Positions 1-7,677 of a stretch of 22,286 bases of DNA are shown one piece after another. Position numbers and translations under genes: made by a program. The stretch lies in the NCBI GenBank assembly GCA_900754615.1, contig CAAEDN010000125.1, positions 1 through 22,286 of the forward strand, read 5' to 3'. The first letter of the stretch is position 1; every line of letters begins with the position of its first letter. The notes beneath the pieces were generated by a model. The model did not search any database and had not been told where the DNA came from. It was given only the letters and a program-made list of their open reading frames with translations. The DNA comes from an uncultured Holdemanella sp. Its GTDB lineage: Bacteria; Bacillota_I; Bacilli_A; Erysipelotrichales; Erysipelotrichaceae.

Positions 1-19
1 AAAATAAACCAATATTCAT
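1..19 (-). CDS. N-terminal start of a gene running off the left edge (partial)
   Basis: Only the first six codons are visible, reading MNIGLF on the minus strand from an ATG at 19-17. A good ribosome binding site (AGGAG on the minus strand, 30-26) lies 6 nt before it, which is the main reason to call a gene. The MNIGLF start resembles the N-terminus of family-4 glycosyltransferases such as diacylglycerol glucosyltransferases (MKIGIFTD...), but six residues cannot identify a family. It is divergent from the YigZ gene. Confidence 0.45.
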
Positions 20-47
20 ATCTCTCTCCTAAAAATAATAATAAACT

Positions 48-90
48 AAAAGAAGCCATTCTAGACGCCAACACTAGAATGGTTTCTTTT
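48..90. terminator. Long hairpin between divergent genes (terminator-like)
   Basis: Arms 48-64 and 74-90 form a 17-bp stem (AAAAGAAGCCATTCTAG with a near-perfect complement) around a 9-nt loop. A-rich and T-rich flanks make it terminator-like on both strands. No gene ends here: the left gene starts leftward at 19 and the right one starts rightward at 135. It may therefore be a leader hairpin of the leftward gene rather than a gene-end terminator. Confidence 0.55.
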
Positions 91-99
91 ATACTAAGC

Positions 100-128
100 T
101 TGTAGAAAGACGTATTTTTCGTTACAAT
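100..128 (+). promoter_or_regulatory. Probable promoter of the YigZ gene
   Basis: The -10 box TACAAT is at 123-128. A weak -35 (TTGTAG) is at 100-105 with a 17-nt spacer. The expected start of transcription falls at or next to the ATG at 135. Confidence 0.5.
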
Positions 129-134
129 ACAACT

Positions 135-734
135 ATGCCTAGAATTCAAAATGACTGTATAAATACAATAGAAATTAAAAAAAGTAAATTTATTACCTAT
201 CTTCATAGAACGCAAGATGAACAAGAAGCAAAGGACTTCTTAAAAGCTATAAAGAAAGAACATCCAAATGCAAACCATCATTGTACAGCTATGATTATAG
301 GAAATATTATGCGTTCTAACGATGATGGTGAACCAAGCCAGACAGCAGGACATCCCATGTTAGATGTATTAATGCATAATGAAATGCAAGATATTTTAGC
401 GATTGTAGTTCGCTATTTTGGTGGAATTAAGCTTGGAACAGGAGGCCTTGTCAGAGCTTATAGTTCAAGTGTGCAAGAAGCCTTAAAAGTGGCTACACTA
501 ACAACTGTTACTACACTTCAAGAATATCAAATTCATTTTTCATATGACTTAATCGGTAAAGTGGATCATTATTTTAGAACCCAGAACATCGAAGTCATCG
601 AACAACAATATGAAGAAGATGTAGTTTATCATTTCCTAGTTCAAGATGATATTTCAAAAGATCTTATGGAGCTAACAAATGGTAAGATTCAAATCAAATA
701 CATACAAGATATAGAAACAGAATGTGTGATATAG
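135..734 (+). CDS. yigZ: YigZ/IMPACT family protein (UPF0029)
   Basis: This 199-residue protein is of the YigZ/YvyE (IMPACT) family, whose members have an N-terminal UPF0029 domain and a C-terminal DUF1949 ferredoxin-like domain. The diagnostic blocks are easy to see: KKSKFITYL near residue 15, DDGEPSQTAGHPML near residue 62, and RYFGGIKLGTGGLVRAY near residue 93. Length is normal for the family. The biochemical role is not settled; the eukaryotic homologue IMPACT modulates the GCN2 translation stress response, and a ribosome- or nucleic-acid-linked role is usually proposed. The start is supported because about 15 residues before KKSKF is typical. No ribosome binding site precedes the ATG. 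A -10 box ends 6 nt upstream, so the mRNA may be leaderless. Confidence 0.9.
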   Translation: MPRIQNDCINTIEIKKSKFITYLHRTQDEQEAKDFLKAIKKEHPNANHHCTAMIIGNIMRSNDDGEPSQTAGHPMLDVLMHNEMQDILAIVVRYFGGIKLGTGGLVRAYSSSVQEALKVATLTTVTTLQEYQIHFSYDLIGKVDHYFRTQNIEVIEQQYEEDVVYHFLVQDDISKDLMELTNGKIQIKYIQDIETECVI

Positions 735-801
735 TTCACACAGACAAAACACAAAGCAATCCAATCAGTATGATATACTTTTAGAAAAGCGAGGTACATT
801 T

Positions 802-1074
802 ATGGATAGCATTTTTACTCTTATTGCCCTTTTTGTGATTATATTTATATTTGGAACATTAGCAAGCTGGCTACTTCCATTTATTTTACCAGTCATTCTC
901 GTATTTTGGATCATTTCCTTATTTACTGGAAGAAGACATGTATATGTGCATACATTTAAAAACAAATCAAATGAAGATTCCTATCAGCAACAACCAAAAT
1001 CAGCACCAAAACATGGAGCAATCGATGTAGAATATACAGAACATGATGACAATGAAGATGGAGACAACCAATGA
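802..1074 (+). CDS. Small membrane protein of unknown function
   Basis: This is a 90-residue protein. Residues 1-42 are strongly hydrophobic and look like one long or two closely spaced membrane helices (IFTLIALFVIIFIFGTLASW, then LLPFILPVILVFWIISLF). A basic GRRH follows, then a hydrophilic acidic tail ending in AIDVEYTEHDDNEDGD. The positive GRRH after the helices suggests the tail is cytoplasmic. A ribosome binding site (GAGGT, 791-795) lies 6 nt before the ATG. A possible -10 (TATGAT, 769-774) would give it its own promoter. Its stop overlaps the next gene's start as ATGA, so the two are translationally coupled. I do not recognise a named family. Confidence 0.75.
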   Translation: MDSIFTLIALFVIIFIFGTLASWLLPFILPVILVFWIISLFTGRRHVYVHTFKNKSNEDSYQQQPKSAPKHGAIDVEYTEHDDNEDGDNQ

Positions 1075-1976
1075 TTTGTCACAATTCCATTGGTTTTGAT
1101 GCACAAATCAAAGACCTATTAATTAAATCTGCCTTCAATATGGATGAAAAAGAAATTGATACTTGGATGAAATATCAATATGATCCACAACACATGTTTT
1201 GTTTCTGGCAAGATGACAAAATCACTTCTTGCCTACAGGTTTCCAAAAAGAACATGATGTTTTTAGACCAACAAATCCGTGTATCTGTGATTGGTATGGC
1301 TGCTACCTTGCCCGATTATAGACAAAGAAAACAATTTTCTAGTTTATTAGATGCAGCGATTTCACAAGCTACCTACAACGATTTATTCACTATCGCATAC
1401 ACAAATATGCCTAAGCTATTTGAAGTCAAAAGCTTTCAAAATATTTCAAGCACCAAAGAATACTGGATAGGTGCACCTTTATGTAAAAGTGGAAATCCAT
1501 TCCATATTGTACGCAAAAAAGATAATTTATATCCATTATATTTTCAATTCATGCAATATTTTGATGGCAGCGTACTATTAAGTGAAGAAGAATTCAACAA
1601 TCTTATTCAATACCATGAAAAATTAGGTAAGTTTATTGTCACTGTGGTTAATGATGAAAAACAGCCAAAAGGCTTCGCAATCTATTCGACAAAAGATGGT
1701 CAGGCACATGTTGAAACTTTAATATATTTTGATTCCCAAGCCATACAAGACCTCTTAACTTATCTATCCTATAAGCATGATGTAACATCCATTCTTATCA
1801 GTGAAAATGAAAGATTCGATAAATTATTCCCGCTTCATTTTCCTAGAACAGATAAAAAGTTAATGGTCAGACTCAACAATTATAAATTATTTGATAAATT
1901 CTCAAGCACTAATGTCAGAAACGCAAAAGCAGCTTATGAACTATTAGAAAAGCCTACATGGAACCATTTCCAGTAG
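1071..1976 (+). CDS. GNAT-family N-acetyltransferase, Eis-like
   Basis: This 301-residue protein has an N-terminal acetyltransferase fold. The acetyl-CoA binding segment is at about residues 74-95 (VIGMAATLPDYRQRKQFSSLL), where Eis/GNAT proteins carry V-x-x-x-R/Q-x-x-G/A followed by a helix. The rest is a larger second lobe ending in a region like the sterol-carrier-type domain of Eis proteins. The usual glycine of the P-loop (Q/RxxGxG/A) is replaced here (RQRKQF), so acetyl-CoA binding may be atypical. The substrate cannot be read from sequence; Eis proteins acetylate aminoglycosides and protein or polyamine amines. It begins inside the stop codon of the small membrane protein gene, with GGAG at about 1060-1063 as ribosome binding site, so the two are made together. 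Confidence 0.7.
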   Translation: MICHNSIGFDAQIKDLLIKSAFNMDEKEIDTWMKYQYDPQHMFCFWQDDKITSCLQVSKKNMMFLDQQIRVSVIGMAATLPDYRQRKQFSSLLDAAISQATYNDLFTIAYTNMPKLFEVKSFQNISSTKEYWIGAPLCKSGNPFHIVRKKDNLYPLYFQFMQYFDGSVLLSEEEFNNLIQYHEKLGKFIVTVVNDEKQPKGFAIYSTKDGQAHVETLIYFDSQAIQDLLTYLSYKHDVTSILISENERFDKLFPLHFPRTDKKLMVRLNNYKLFDKFSSTNVRNAKAAYELLEKPTWNHFQ

Positions 1977-1990
1977 GCTTTCTTTCTTCT
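1948..1990. terminator. Bidirectional terminator at convergent gene ends
   Basis: The stem AAAGCCTACATGGA / TCCAGTAGGCTTT has one bulged A and a 6-nt loop. It includes the stop codon of the acetyltransferase gene, and the T-rich stretch TTTCTTTCTTCT follows. The minus-strand copy is followed by TTTTCT, so it can also stop the convergent bile salt hydrolase transcript. Confidence 0.8.
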
Positions 1991-2035
1991 CTCTTAAACA
2001 AAACATAACTAATATAAGTTCATGTCATCAAGAAA

Positions 2036-2986
2036 TTAATTTTGCATATAAATCATTTCTTCTTCAATCACTGGATATGAAACAAGCTTATCACTATCCA
2101 AATTCTCATTAAACATATTCACACCACTGACTTGATGATTATTGTATGTCGTGTAATAGTAAATTCCATTTCTTAAGTCGCAACATGAAGTATAAATTGT
2201 ATATTCATACTTTCCTGGTTCTACTTCACAAAGACCTTTTTGTTGCTCAACACTACCAATAATATGGAAATATTGACTTAAATCATTCTTATCACTTGTC
2301 GCATTCGCTCTAGTATAGGCAACACGCACAAATCTTGATCCACTTGATAAGTCTCCAGGAAGTCCCATAGCCCCAAATCCACGTGAATACGCCGTTAAAT
2401 CTAAGCCAAAGTTATTTTTCGGTTGTTTATTTGATAAATACATATAATCATTCAAACGAAACAACTGCATAGGTAATGACGGATTGTTTGTCAAAACATG
2501 CGTAGGATTCTCATGTACATGCATACCATCTTCCATACACTCAACGACAATGCTTTCATTTTCATCACTGATCATATAGTGTAATTCAGCTACTGGAAAG
2601 TGTTCATTAAATGGTGTTGCACAAACATTTGTATTTTCTAATACCATTCTTGCCTCTTTGACACTCGCACACTGCGATAAGATCCAAGGAATAAATTCAA
2701 AGGCAGCCACATTGTTCTTGTCTTCTTTGACTTCATAAAACTTTGCATTCCCAACAAAGTTTAATCCAGCCATTCCCAAGCCCTTCTCATTCATGGCATC
2801 GTAATATAATGGATACTCTTCAAATACGTGAGCCATACCAATCAAAGCGTAGTGACTTTCATGTTTATCTAAATGTCTAAAATGAAAGTCATAATTACGT
2901 GGAGCCACAGCTACTTGTTCTCCATATGAAATTTCATAATCTAAATTCCTTCCAAAAAACTGATTAAAGCTTAATGCGGTACACAT
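2036..2986 (-). CDS. bsh: Bile salt hydrolase (choloylglycine hydrolase)
   Basis: This N-terminal nucleophile (Ntn) amidase cleaves glycine or taurine from conjugated bile salts in the cytoplasm. I start it at the ATG at 2986-2984, not the in-frame ATG 9 nt upstream. This start leaves Cys2 exposed as the nucleophile after Met removal, and places AGGAG (minus strand, 3000-2996) 9 nt upstream, whereas the upstream ATG touches it. The product is 316 residues, the usual length. Active-site residues are present: Cys2, Arg13 and Asp16 (FGRNLD), Asn76 (AGLNF), Asn167 (LTNNP) and Arg218 (SGSRF). The motifs FHIIGSVEQQKGLCEV and YTIYTSCCDLRNGIYYY closely match lactobacillar bile salt hydrolases rather than penicillin V acylases. 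Monocistronic. A dyad lies upstream at 3048-3075. Confidence 0.93.
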   Translation of the reverse strand: MCTALSFNQFFGRNLDYEISYGEQVAVAPRNYDFHFRHLDKHESHYALIGMAHVFEEYPLYYDAMNEKGLGMAGLNFVGNAKFYEVKEDKNNVAAFEFIPWILSQCASVKEARMVLENTNVCATPFNEHFPVAELHYMISDENESIVVECMEDGMHVHENPTHVLTNNPSLPMQLFRLNDYMYLSNKQPKNNFGLDLTAYSRGFGAMGLPGDLSSGSRFVRVAYTRANATSDKNDLSQYFHIIGSVEQQKGLCEVEPGKYEYTIYTSCCDLRNGIYYYTTYNNHQVSGVNMFNENLDSDKLVSYPVIEEEMIYMQN

Positions 2987-3047
2987 TATAATCATCTCCT
3001 TCTACTTAGTAGCTTAACACAAACCAAAAAAAGATTACACATATAAT

Positions 3048-3075
3048 AATGAACAAATCAAAATATGTGTTCATT
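3048..3075. promoter_or_regulatory. Perfect 8-bp inverted repeat upstream of bsh
   Basis: AATGAACA (3048-3055) and TGTTCATT (3068-3075) are exact inverted copies separated by 12 nt. The site is about 60 bp upstream of the bsh start, in the expected promoter region. It also touches the -35 box of the candidate rightward RNA promoter. A dimeric transcription factor operator is the simplest reading. Confidence 0.45.
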
Positions 3076-3108
3076 GCGTTAAGTTCAAAAAAACTATATA
3101 TTTTAAGT

Positions 3109-3240
3109 GTCATAAGAAATGCCTTATCTTATGATTAACCCTTTGGAAAATTATTCAACCCTATAAACTCAAGATACATTTTTATCTTAATAATTTTCCT
3201 CTCCCTAAAGCAATGTCATGCCCGGACATTGCTTTTTATT
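3109..3240 (+). ncRNA. Candidate structured small RNA between bsh and the chromate transporter genes
   Basis: A plausible promoter (TTGCGT 3074-3079, 17-nt spacer, TATATT 3097-3102) predicts a start near 3109. The transcript would hold hairpin 1 (TCATAAG 3110-3116 / CTTATGA 3128-3134). It would then hold a long helix GGAAAATTATT (3145-3155) / AATAATTTTCC (3189-3199), continued directly by AAGATA (3171-3176) / TATCTT (3183-3188) with a 15-nt one-sided bulge. It would end with a strong terminator (3207-3240). No ORF of useful size lies within it, and both flanking genes are on the other strand. No known RNA family is recognised. Confidence 0.4.
3207..3240 (+). terminator. Strong rightward terminator with no upstream rightward gene
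   Basis: AAAGCAATGTC (3207-3217) pairs perfectly with GACATTGCTTT (3225-3235) around a 7-nt loop, followed by TTTTTATTTTAT. The minus-strand side has only CTTTAGG, so it works rightward. Both neighbouring genes are leftward, which implies an unannotated rightward transcript. Confidence 0.75.
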
Positions 3241-3250
3241 TTATGTAAAA

Positions 3251-3280
3251 GAAAAAAGCCATAAGTTTCCCTATGACTTA
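3251..3280 (-). terminator. Terminator of the HAD-chromate transporter operon
   Basis: On the minus strand AGTCATAG pairs with CTTATGGCT (one wobble pair and a bulge), followed by TTTTTTC. It begins inside the stop codon of the last gene. Confidence 0.7.
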
Positions 3281-3826
3281 AAACGCGAATACAATTCCTA
3301 CAACCGCACTAGCTACAATAAACCAAATTGGATGTAATTTAGGTTTATATTTACTAATTGCCAGTAATACAAACAAACAAATAAATTGTTTCCAATGAAA
3401 TGAGGAAAAAGTATAATCGCCAAATAAAGTTGTCACCAAAATATCAATGGTAGCCACGGCAATAAAGGCAACTACAGCAGGTTTTAATCCAGCAAAAATT
3501 TGTTGAACTAGTTCTGCTTCTTTGAATTTTTCTAAGAAATTGGCAATGATACAAATAATAATCAAACTTGGTAAAACCAGACCGAGTGTTACCACAATGG
3601 ATCCTAGTATGCCATATTGACTAAAACCAACATAACTAGCCATATTGACACCCATAGGACCTGGTGTGGATTCACTAACCGCAATCATTGTGGATAGATC
3701 ACTCATCGTATACCAGCCATAACGAACACCAATTTCTCTTAAAAAAGGAATGGTCGCAAGGCCTCCTCCTACCGCAAATAGTCCGGTTTTAAAAAACTCT
3801 AAAAACATCAATAATAACTTAGTCAT
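3278..3826 (-). CDS. Chromate transporter family protein (short CHR chain, second half)
   Basis: This 182-residue membrane protein is of the CHR (chromate ion transporter) family, in the short single-domain form that works as a pair. Visible features are the N-terminal FKTGLFAVGGGLATIPFLRE motif, STPGPMGVNMASYVGF near residue 54, and several hydrophobic helices (LGLVLPSLIIICIIANFL, VVAFIAVATIDILVTTLF, WFIVASAVVGIVFAF). Long-chain CHR proteins fuse two such units; here they are separate adjacent genes. The start overlaps the end of the partner gene by 8 bp, so they are co-translated and presumably form a heterodimer. Many short CHR pairs have no demonstrated chromate phenotype, so the substrate is uncertain. 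Confidence 0.85.
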   Translation of the reverse strand: MTKLLLMFLEFFKTGLFAVGGGLATIPFLREIGVRYGWYTMSDLSTMIAVSESTPGPMGVNMASYVGFSQYGILGSIVVTLGLVLPSLIIICIIANFLEKFKEAELVQQIFAGLKPAVVAFIAVATIDILVTTLFGDYTFSSFHWKQFICLFVLLAISKYKPKLHPIWFIVASAVVGIVFAF

Positions 3827-4367
3827 TTTTCTTTAACCATCCTATTCTAGAGAACACAACCCCAGCAATTCCTGCACCAATCACAAGTAACACCGTAGAA
3901 ACTTTAGTAAACATCGCAAAAATAAGGGCCACTGCAAAAATCAAGAAACCAATCTTATTTTTAATATTACCCTTACCTAGTTTCAATACAGCATTGATCA
4001 TCAACATACATACAGCTACACGAATTCCATTTAGTGCATGTTGTACAATGGCTAAACTTGAAAAATTTGTGATCAAACCTGCAATCACACTAATAATGAT
4101 GATGGATGGAGTAACTACACCTAGAGTAGCTGCAATCGCTCCTGGAACTCCAGCTTGATAGTATCCAATAAAAGTGGATGTATTGACCGCAATTACACCA
4201 GGTGTACATTGACCAATCGCATAATAGTCCATGACCTCATCTTCTGTAGCCCAGTGATATTTTTCAATCACTTCCTTTTGAATCATTGGTAACATGGCAT
4301 ATCCACCACCAAAAGTAAATAGACCCATCTTAAACCAAGAAACATATAATTGAATGAGTTTCTTCAT
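3819..4367 (-). CDS. Chromate transporter family protein (short CHR chain, first half)
   Basis: This 182-residue partner of the downstream CHR protein has the fuller family signature: FTFGGGYAMLPMIQKEVIEK near the N-terminus, then AIGQCTPGVIAVNTSTFIGY near residue 50, then hydrophobic segments GVVTPSIIIISVIAGLITNF and TVLLVIGAGIAGVVFSRIGW. It is an integral membrane anion exporter subunit. It starts 1 bp after the HAD phosphatase stop, and its ribosome binding site (AAGGAG) lies in the last codons of that gene. It overlaps the next gene by 8 bp. The three genes form one operon. Confidence 0.87.
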   Translation of the reverse strand: MKKLIQLYVSWFKMGLFTFGGGYAMLPMIQKEVIEKYHWATEDEVMDYYAIGQCTPGVIAVNTSTFIGYYQAGVPGAIAATLGVVTPSIIIISVIAGLITNFSSLAIVQHALNGIRVAVCMLMINAVLKLGKGNIKNKIGFLIFAVALIFAMFTKVSTVLLVIGAGIAGVVFSRIGWLKKND

Positions 4368-4368
4368 T

Positions 4369-5187
4369 TTACTCTCCTTTTAATACAAATTTTTCAATAA
4401 CTTCACAAACAGCACCTTCTTCACAAGTAGCCGTTGTGATATAGTCGCAATCCGGCTTGATACCTGGCGCTGCATTTTGTACTCCCACACCTAAGCCAGC
4501 ATCCTTGATCATGGATAAATCGTTATAATTATCCCCGATCGCAATCGTATCCTGAATATCAATGTGTAATAGATTAGCTAATTTTTTAAGTCCAGCTCCC
4601 TTATTTACACCCTTATGGTTAAATTCAATATAACGATTACTTGAATATGAAACATCCATATCATACGTAATATCCTTTAGATCACGATCAATGCTTTGAA
4701 GATACTCAAAATCTGTATTTGTATATAATACTTTTACAATTTGCTGTCCCTTTAAAAAATCCAAATTCTGATCAAATACCTCAATCATTTCCTGACGATT
4801 CTGCACATATCTTTTTTCATCTTCCGTTAAGTTATATGCATATACCGCATCACGCGTATATACATGAATCACAACATCATACTTTAATCCACGTTTATAT
4901 AATTCTTCGGCTTTTTCAAAAGAAATACCTTCAAAATGTAAAAGTCGATTGTCTTTATTTTCAGTGATAGCACCCCCATTATATGAAATCACATATTGAT
5001 TGGCTTCATCAAACAGATCCAATTCCTTTAATGTACCCTGAACTGTGTTATAGCCTCTTCCTGTTGCCAGTACAAATTTAACACCTAAATCTTTCAACTT
5101 CTTAATGGCCTCAATATCTCTAGAATCAATTGTTCGATTGGGTTTGATCAAAGTTTCATCTAAATCACACGCAATTAACTTATACAT
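4369..5187 (-). CDS. HAD-superfamily (Cof-type) phosphatase
   Basis: This 272-residue protein has the four HAD motifs: DLDET with nucleophile Asp8 and acid/base Asp10; TGR at residues 42-44; Lys196 (GVNKGAGL); and GDNYND with Asp219 and Asp223. The C2-type cap lies between motifs II and III. Cof-type enzymes hydrolyse sugar phosphates, pyridoxal phosphate, flavin phosphates and similar small cytosolic substrates; sequence alone does not choose one. The GGGAGG ribosome binding site lies 7 nt upstream of the ATG. It heads an operon with the two CHR genes, with a -10 (TATAAT, minus strand 5219-5214). Its functional link with the transporters is not obvious. Confidence 0.9.
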   Translation of the reverse strand: MYKLIACDLDETLIKPNRTIDSRDIEAIKKLKDLGVKFVLATGRGYNTVQGTLKELDLFDEANQYVISYNGGAITENKDNRLLHFEGISFEKAEELYKRGLKYDVVIHVYTRDAVYAYNLTEDEKRYVQNRQEMIEVFDQNLDFLKGQQIVKVLYTNTDFEYLQSIDRDLKDITYDMDVSYSSNRYIEFNHKGVNKGAGLKKLANLLHIDIQDTIAIGDNYNDLSMIKDAGLGVGVQNAAPGIKPDCDYITTATCEEGAVCEVIEKFVLKGE

Positions 5188-5213
5188 AAATACCCTCCCT
5201 TAGATATGGAAAA

Positions 5214-5219
5214 ATTATA
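5214..5219 (-). promoter_or_regulatory. -10 box for the HAD-CHR operon
   Basis: Perfect TATAAT on the minus strand. The position 17 nt further up is occupied by the T-tract of the feoB terminator, so no good -35 is seen. Confidence 0.4.
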
Positions 5220-5232
5220 AACCATCCTTTTC

Positions 5233-5260
5233 CAAAAAAAAAGTAGCATTAACGCTACTT
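5233..5260 (-). terminator. Terminator of feoAB
   Basis: On the minus strand AAGTAGC pairs with GCTACTT around a 6-nt loop, followed by about nine T residues. The stem includes the last bases of the feoB stop codon. Confidence 0.85.
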
Positions 5261-7595
5261 ATAATACAGAACCAATCACATGAACAATAAAGGATAAAAC
5301 CCATGCAAGTACGCATTGCCATGCTACTACACCTATAGCCCATCTTGCCCCTAATTCTCGTTTGATTGATGCGATAGCCGCCACACAAGGTGAATAAATC
5401 AAGCAGAACACAAGTAAGGAAGCTGCTGATAATGTGGTTAATGCACTGTGTACACCACCTACAAACAATACTTGTAAAGTAGAAACAACACTTTCTTTAG
5501 CCATAAACCCACTAATCAACGATGTTACAATACGCCAATCTTGAAGTCCTAATGGTGCAAATACTGGAGCAATCCATCCAGCTACCATTGCCAAAATACT
5601 TTGACTTGAATCTTTTACCATATCTAAATGTAAATTAAAACTTTGGAGGAACCAGACAAGTACAGTGGCTACAAAAATTACAGTAAAAGCTTTTTGTAAG
5701 AAATCCTTTGCCTTTTCCCACAACAACTGACTCACATTCTTTAGTCCAGGTAAGCGATAGTTTGGAAGTTCCATCACAAATGGAACGGCTTCTCCTTTAA
5801 ATAAAGTGTTTTTAAATAAGAACGCAATTAATATTCCTACAACAATCCCCAAAACATAGAGTCCTGTCATAACTAAGCCACCTTGTTTTGGGAAAAAGGC
5901 ATTCACAAAAAAGGCATAAATTGGTAATTTTGCGGTACAAGACATAAAAGGCGTTAGTAAAATTGTCATTTTACGATCTCTTTCACTAGGCAAAGTACGT
6001 GTAGACATAACGGCTGGTACCGTACATCCAAATCCAATCAATAAAGGAACGATACTTCTTCCAGATAAGCCAATCTTTCTTAATAGTTTATCCATAAAGA
6101 AGGCAACACGCGCAATATATCCACTATCTTCCATCATAGACAAGAAGAAGAACAAAGTCACAATAATAGGCAAGAAGGATAATACGGAACCAACGCCTGA
6201 AAAAATACCATCAATCACTAAACTATGCACCGCATAATTTACATGAGCATTTGTCATCCAGACATCCACAGCTTGTGTGACCCAATCAATCCCTAATTCT
6301 AATAAGCCTTGAAGCCAGGCTCCAATCACGTTAAATGTCAGGTAAAAAACAAGCAACATAATACCAATAAACATAGGAATTGCTGTGTACTTACCAGTTA
6401 AAATACGGTCAATTCGTTCACTTCGAACACGCTCTTTACTTTCCTTAGGCTTAACAACTGTTTGTTCACAAACCTTTTCAATAAAGGAAAAACGCATATC
6501 GGCAATAGCTGCACTATGATCAAGTCCACGCTCTTTTTCCATTTGAAGCACAATATGTTCAATCATTTCTTTTTCGTTATCATCTAAATCCAAACGATCA
6601 AGAATCAATGTATCGCCTTCAATAATCTTACTGGCCGCAAAACGCAAAGGAATATCTACCTTTTTGGCATGATCTTCAATTAAATGACAAATGGAGTGAA
6701 TACAACGGTGAACGGCTCCACCAAAGTCATTTTCCCCACAAAAATCTAAACGGCCTGGTCTTTCTTGATATTTCGCAATATGAATCGCATGTTCAATCAA
6801 TTCATCAACGCCTTGGTTTTTAGCTGCAGAAATAGGTATAACTGGTACACCAAGCATAGCCTCCATACCATTGATATCAATCGAACCTTGGTTGTTGGCC
6901 ACTTCATCCATCATATTAAGTGCAACAACCATCGGAATATTCATCTCTAAGAGTTGCATCGTCAAATATAGATTTCGCTCAATATTTGTCGCGTCTACAA
7001 TATTGATAATGGCCTTAGGCTTATCATTTAACACAAAATTACGCGATACAATTTCTTCACTCGTATAAGGTGACATCGAATAAATACCCGGTAAATCCGT
7101 CACCATTGTATTTGGATACCCTTTGATTGGACCATCCTTTCGATCGACGGTTACACCCGGAAAGTTTCCAACATGTTGATTTGATCCAGTGAGTTGATTA
7201 AACAAAGTGGTTTTTCCACAGTTTTGATTTCCCACTAAAGCATATGTCAAACATGTTCCTTCCGGCAAAGGATGTTCGTCTGCCTTTACATGATATTTAC
7301 CATCTTCACCTAAACCAGGGTGAACTGTGTTATTTATGTTCTCAGCACTTTCATGCTTTCGTGTTCTTTCATCAATTAATTCAACTAATATTTTTTCAGC
7401 CTCATCTAAACGAAGCGACAATTCATAACCATGAATCTGTAATTCCATTGGATCACCCATAGGCGCAAACTTTACAACTGTGACCTCGGCTCCAGGTATA
7501 ACTCCCATATCTAGAAAATGTTGTCTTAATGCTCCCGTTCCTCCAACAGCTTTAATCAATGCACTCTGTCCTATTTTTAGCTCTTTTAACGTCAT
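5259..7595 (-). CDS. feoB: FeoA-FeoB fusion ferrous iron transporter
   Basis: This 778-residue inner membrane protein imports Fe(II). Residues 1-75 are a FeoA-type SH3-like domain (LKIGQSALIKAV...LRQHFLDMGVIPGAEVTVV...LSLRLDEAEKI). A hydrophilic linker runs to about residue 115. The GTPase domain has G1 GNQNCGKT (122-129), G2 PGVTV (146-150), G3 DLPG (167-170), G4 NMMD (227-230) and a G5-like SAAKN. The membrane domain starts near residue 400 and holds the two gate repeats, with conserved cysteines in GFGCTVPAVMSTRTL and FMSCTAKLPIYAFF. FeoA is usually a separate gene; the fusion is known in some Firmicutes and Bacteroidetes. GGGAGG precedes the ATG by 6 nt. It has a strong divergent promoter and its own terminator. 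Confidence 0.95.
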   Translation of the reverse strand: MTLKELKIGQSALIKAVGGTGALRQHFLDMGVIPGAEVTVVKFAPMGDPMELQIHGYELSLRLDEAEKILVELIDERTRKHESAENINNTVHPGLGEDGKYHVKADEHPLPEGTCLTYALVGNQNCGKTTLFNQLTGSNQHVGNFPGVTVDRKDGPIKGYPNTMVTDLPGIYSMSPYTSEEIVSRNFVLNDKPKAIINIVDATNIERNLYLTMQLLEMNIPMVVALNMMDEVANNQGSIDINGMEAMLGVPVIPISAAKNQGVDELIEHAIHIAKYQERPGRLDFCGENDFGGAVHRCIHSICHLIEDHAKKVDIPLRFAASKIIEGDTLILDRLDLDDNEKEMIEHIVLQMEKERGLDHSAAIADMRFSFIEKVCEQTVVKPKESKERVRSERIDRILTGKYTAIPMFIGIMLLVFYLTFNVIGAWLQGLLELGIDWVTQAVDVWMTNAHVNYAVHSLVIDGIFSGVGSVLSFLPIIVTLFFFLSMMEDSGYIARVAFFMDKLLRKIGLSGRSIVPLLIGFGCTVPAVMSTRTLPSERDRKMTILLTPFMSCTAKLPIYAFFVNAFFPKQGGLVMTGLYVLGIVVGILIAFLFKNTLFKGEAVPFVMELPNYRLPGLKNVSQLLWEKAKDFLQKAFTVIFVATVLVWFLQSFNLHLDMVKDSSQSILAMVAGWIAPVFAPLGLQDWRIVTSLISGFMAKESVVSTLQVLFVGGVHSALTTLSAASLLVFCLIYSPCVAAIASIKRELGARWAIGVVAWQCVLAWVLSFIVHVIGSVL

Positions 7596-7619
7596 GCATA
7601 TCCCTCCCTAATCAGTCTA

Positions 7620-7647
7620 ATTATATCCACATTATTTGTGTAGTCAA
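7620..7647 (-). promoter_or_regulatory. Promoter of feoAB
   Basis: On the minus strand the -35 TTGACT (7647-7642), a 16-nt spacer and a perfect -10 TATAAT (7625-7620) predict a leader of about 20 nt that contains the GGGAGG site. An imperfect inverted pair (TAGTCAA at 7641-7647 and TTAACTA at about 7668-7674) overlaps the -35. I see no clear Fur box. Confidence 0.75.
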
Positions 7648-7677
7648 TTATAGTACATTATATTTTTTAACTATTCG

